The notes under the pieces are model-generated. The model did not search any database and was not told the DNA's origin. It saw only the letters and a list, made by a program, of their open reading frames with translations. A stretch of 5,512 bases of DNA from Acetobacteraceae bacterium (GTDB lineage: Bacteria > Pseudomonadota > Alphaproteobacteria > Acetobacterales > Acetobacteraceae), in the NCBI GenBank assembly GCA_003506895.1, contig DNXO01000019.1:1-5512 (forward strand), given 5' to 3'. Positions within the stretch are counted from its first letter, which is position 1. Each line of letters opens with the position of its first letter. The position numbers and the translations under genes are program-made. Shown here one piece after another: positions 4,271-5,512 of the stretch.

Positions 4271-5491
4271 ATGATTGAACATTCGGACGTCTCACGTCGT
4301 AAAATGTTGCAAGCCGCCGCTGGCGGCGCCCTCATAGCAACCGTGCCGGGGATGGTTCGCACCGCAACGTCCGCGGAGTCGATCAAGATCGGCATGCCGG
4401 TCGCGCTAACCGGCCCGAGTGGGGGCATAGGCGCGCAAATGCGCCGCGCGTGTGAGTTCTGGGCCAAGGGCGTGAACGCCAAGGGTGGCCTGCTTGGCCG
4501 GCCGGTGGAACTCATCATTGAAGATACCGCGGGAAATCCGGCCACCGCCGTGCGCAAAGCCCAGGAGATGGTGGAGCGGAGCGGTGTCCGCATTCTGACG
4601 TGCATCGTCGCCTCGAACGAGGCGCTCGCGACCGTGCCGAAATTGGCCGAGTGGGATACGATTTTCATCTCAGGTGACAACGGCGACGGCCGGCTAACCG
4701 GCGAATCGCTGGTGCCAAATTTCTTTCGCCCAAACGTCTCGGGGCCGATGGGCACGCGGGCAGTGGCGCTCTATCTACGAGACTCCCCGCTGAAGAATTT
4801 TTACGGGCTGGGCATGGATTACGCCTGGGGCCACAATTCGATGGAGGTCTTCGAGGCGGAGGTCAGGCGTGCTGGAAAAAATTTCACTGGTGCAATATTT
4901 TCGCCGCAGGGAACAAAGGATTTTTCCACCTACATTATGAAGATCCGGCAGTCTGATGCGGACGGGATCTATTTGGTGCTCGCGGGTGACGACAACAACG
5001 CATTTCTGGCTCAGGCCAAACAGTATCGTCTGGGTGAGAAGATGCAGTTGCTAACCGAGATCGTCGATCAAATGAGCATCCAGGCGACCGGCGATTCCGC
5101 GATCGGTCTGATCGGCTCCTCGCGCTACCCGTTCCGCTACGACAACCCGGCAAACAAGACTTTTGTCGCCGCGTGGCGAGGCGAGTACGGTAAGAATCCA
5201 GACCTGTTCGAGGGGGATCAATACCAGTCCTGCGTGGTGCTGCAGGCCGGCATTGAAAAGGCTGGCAGCATCGAAGCGGCGAAACTACGTGCCGCCTTGG
5301 AGGGGCTGGAGGTGGACAGCATCAAAGGCCGCGTGGTTATGCGGGCCTGTGACCATCAGGGGGAGCAGCAAGGCTTTATCGTGAAGGTTGTTCGGCGCGA
5401 GGGGATGGACCATCCTGAGCCGGAGGTGATCGCCACCTATCCGGGAAATCGCGTGACACCTCCGTGCAATAAGATGGTCTTCAACGACTAG
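4271..5491 (+). CDS. Tat-exported ABC transporter substrate-binding protein (Peripla_BP_6, branched-chain amino acid/amide type)
   Basis: The product has 406 residues, typical for the family. The ATG at 4271 has GGAGG five bases upstream. Residues 8-14 are SRRKMLQ, a twin-arginine motif (Arg9, Arg10), followed by an alanine-rich hydrophobic stretch and a likely cleavage at ATSA-ESIK after residue 35, so the protein should be exported folded to the periplasm. The mature part begins IKIGMPVALTGPSGGIG, the first strand and ligand loop of type I periplasmic binding proteins. It continues with GLLGRPVELIIEDTAGNP (73-90), GMDYAWGHNS (181-190), DFSTYIMKIR (217-226) and MRACDHQ (357-363). Such proteins deliver amino acids, amides, urea or aromatic acids to Liv-type permeases, which would lie past the right edge. 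The ligand cannot be told from the sequence. The linked amidohydrolase hints at an amide or urea-like compound. No lipobox is present, and the gene is complete, 21 bases from the window end. Confidence 0.9.
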   Translation: MIEHSDVSRRKMLQAAAGGALIATVPGMVRTATSAESIKIGMPVALTGPSGGIGAQMRRACEFWAKGVNAKGGLLGRPVELIIEDTAGNPATAVRKAQEMVERSGVRILTCIVASNEALATVPKLAEWDTIFISGDNGDGRLTGESLVPNFFRPNVSGPMGTRAVALYLRDSPLKNFYGLGMDYAWGHNSMEVFEAEVRRAGKNFTGAIFSPQGTKDFSTYIMKIRQSDADGIYLVLAGDDNNAFLAQAKQYRLGEKMQLLTEIVDQMSIQATGDSAIGLIGSSRYPFRYDNPANKTFVAAWRGEYGKNPDLFEGDQYQSCVVLQAGIEKAGSIEAAKLRAALEGLEVDSIKGRVVMRACDHQGEQQGFIVKVVRREGMDHPEPEVIATYPGNRVTPPCNKMVFND

Positions 5492-5512
5492 AGCGTGTTA
5501 TGTACTTTTTCT

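Overview
This window looks like chromosomal or accessory DNA from a GC-rich Gram-negative bacterium, most likely a proteobacterium. An alphaproteobacterium of the Rhodospirillales/Acetobacteraceae or Rhizobiales type is a guess from the gene types, not a measurement. The supporting signs are high GC, a lipoprotein signal, a Tat-dependent periplasmic binding protein of the branched-chain amino acid/amide type, and an IS630-family transposase end.

Layout. Bases 1-164 hold the last 53 codons of an IS630-family transposase on the + strand, so the left edge cuts an insertion sequence. A 179-base spacer follows, containing a short reading frame on the - strand that looks like a membrane helix. Bases 344-2493 hold a tight two-gene operon on the - strand. 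The upstream gene is a DUF6502 family protein with a helix-turn-helix-like N-terminus. It overlaps by one base (TAATG) a gene for a DUF5666-type lipoprotein with several small beta-rich repeats and a proline-rich tail. Bases 2494-3145 hold no convincing gene, but they carry the probable promoter of that operon, several inverted repeats, and one copy of a diverged 60-base repeat. On the + strand, 3146-3796 encodes an isochorismatase-family cysteine hydrolase. A 474-base spacer holds a second copy of the 60-base repeat and possibly a degenerate third. Bases 4271-5491 then encode a Tat-exported ABC-type substrate-binding protein (Peripla_BP_6).

How the genes may work together. The two + strand genes fit a common plan in which a periplasmic protein captures an amide, amino acid or urea-like compound and a cytoplasmic amidohydrolase of the isochorismatase fold breaks a C-N bond in it. 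Permease and ATPase genes would be expected past the right edge and are not visible. The - strand pair is a conserved-looking cell-envelope unit of unknown function. The two diverge from the region around 2500-3145.

The most unusual signals are the roughly 60-base imperfect direct repeat bracketing the hydrolase gene, the dense inverted repeats at 2654-2744, and the one-base coupling of the DUF6502/DUF5666 pair. No complete new system can be claimed from this window alone.
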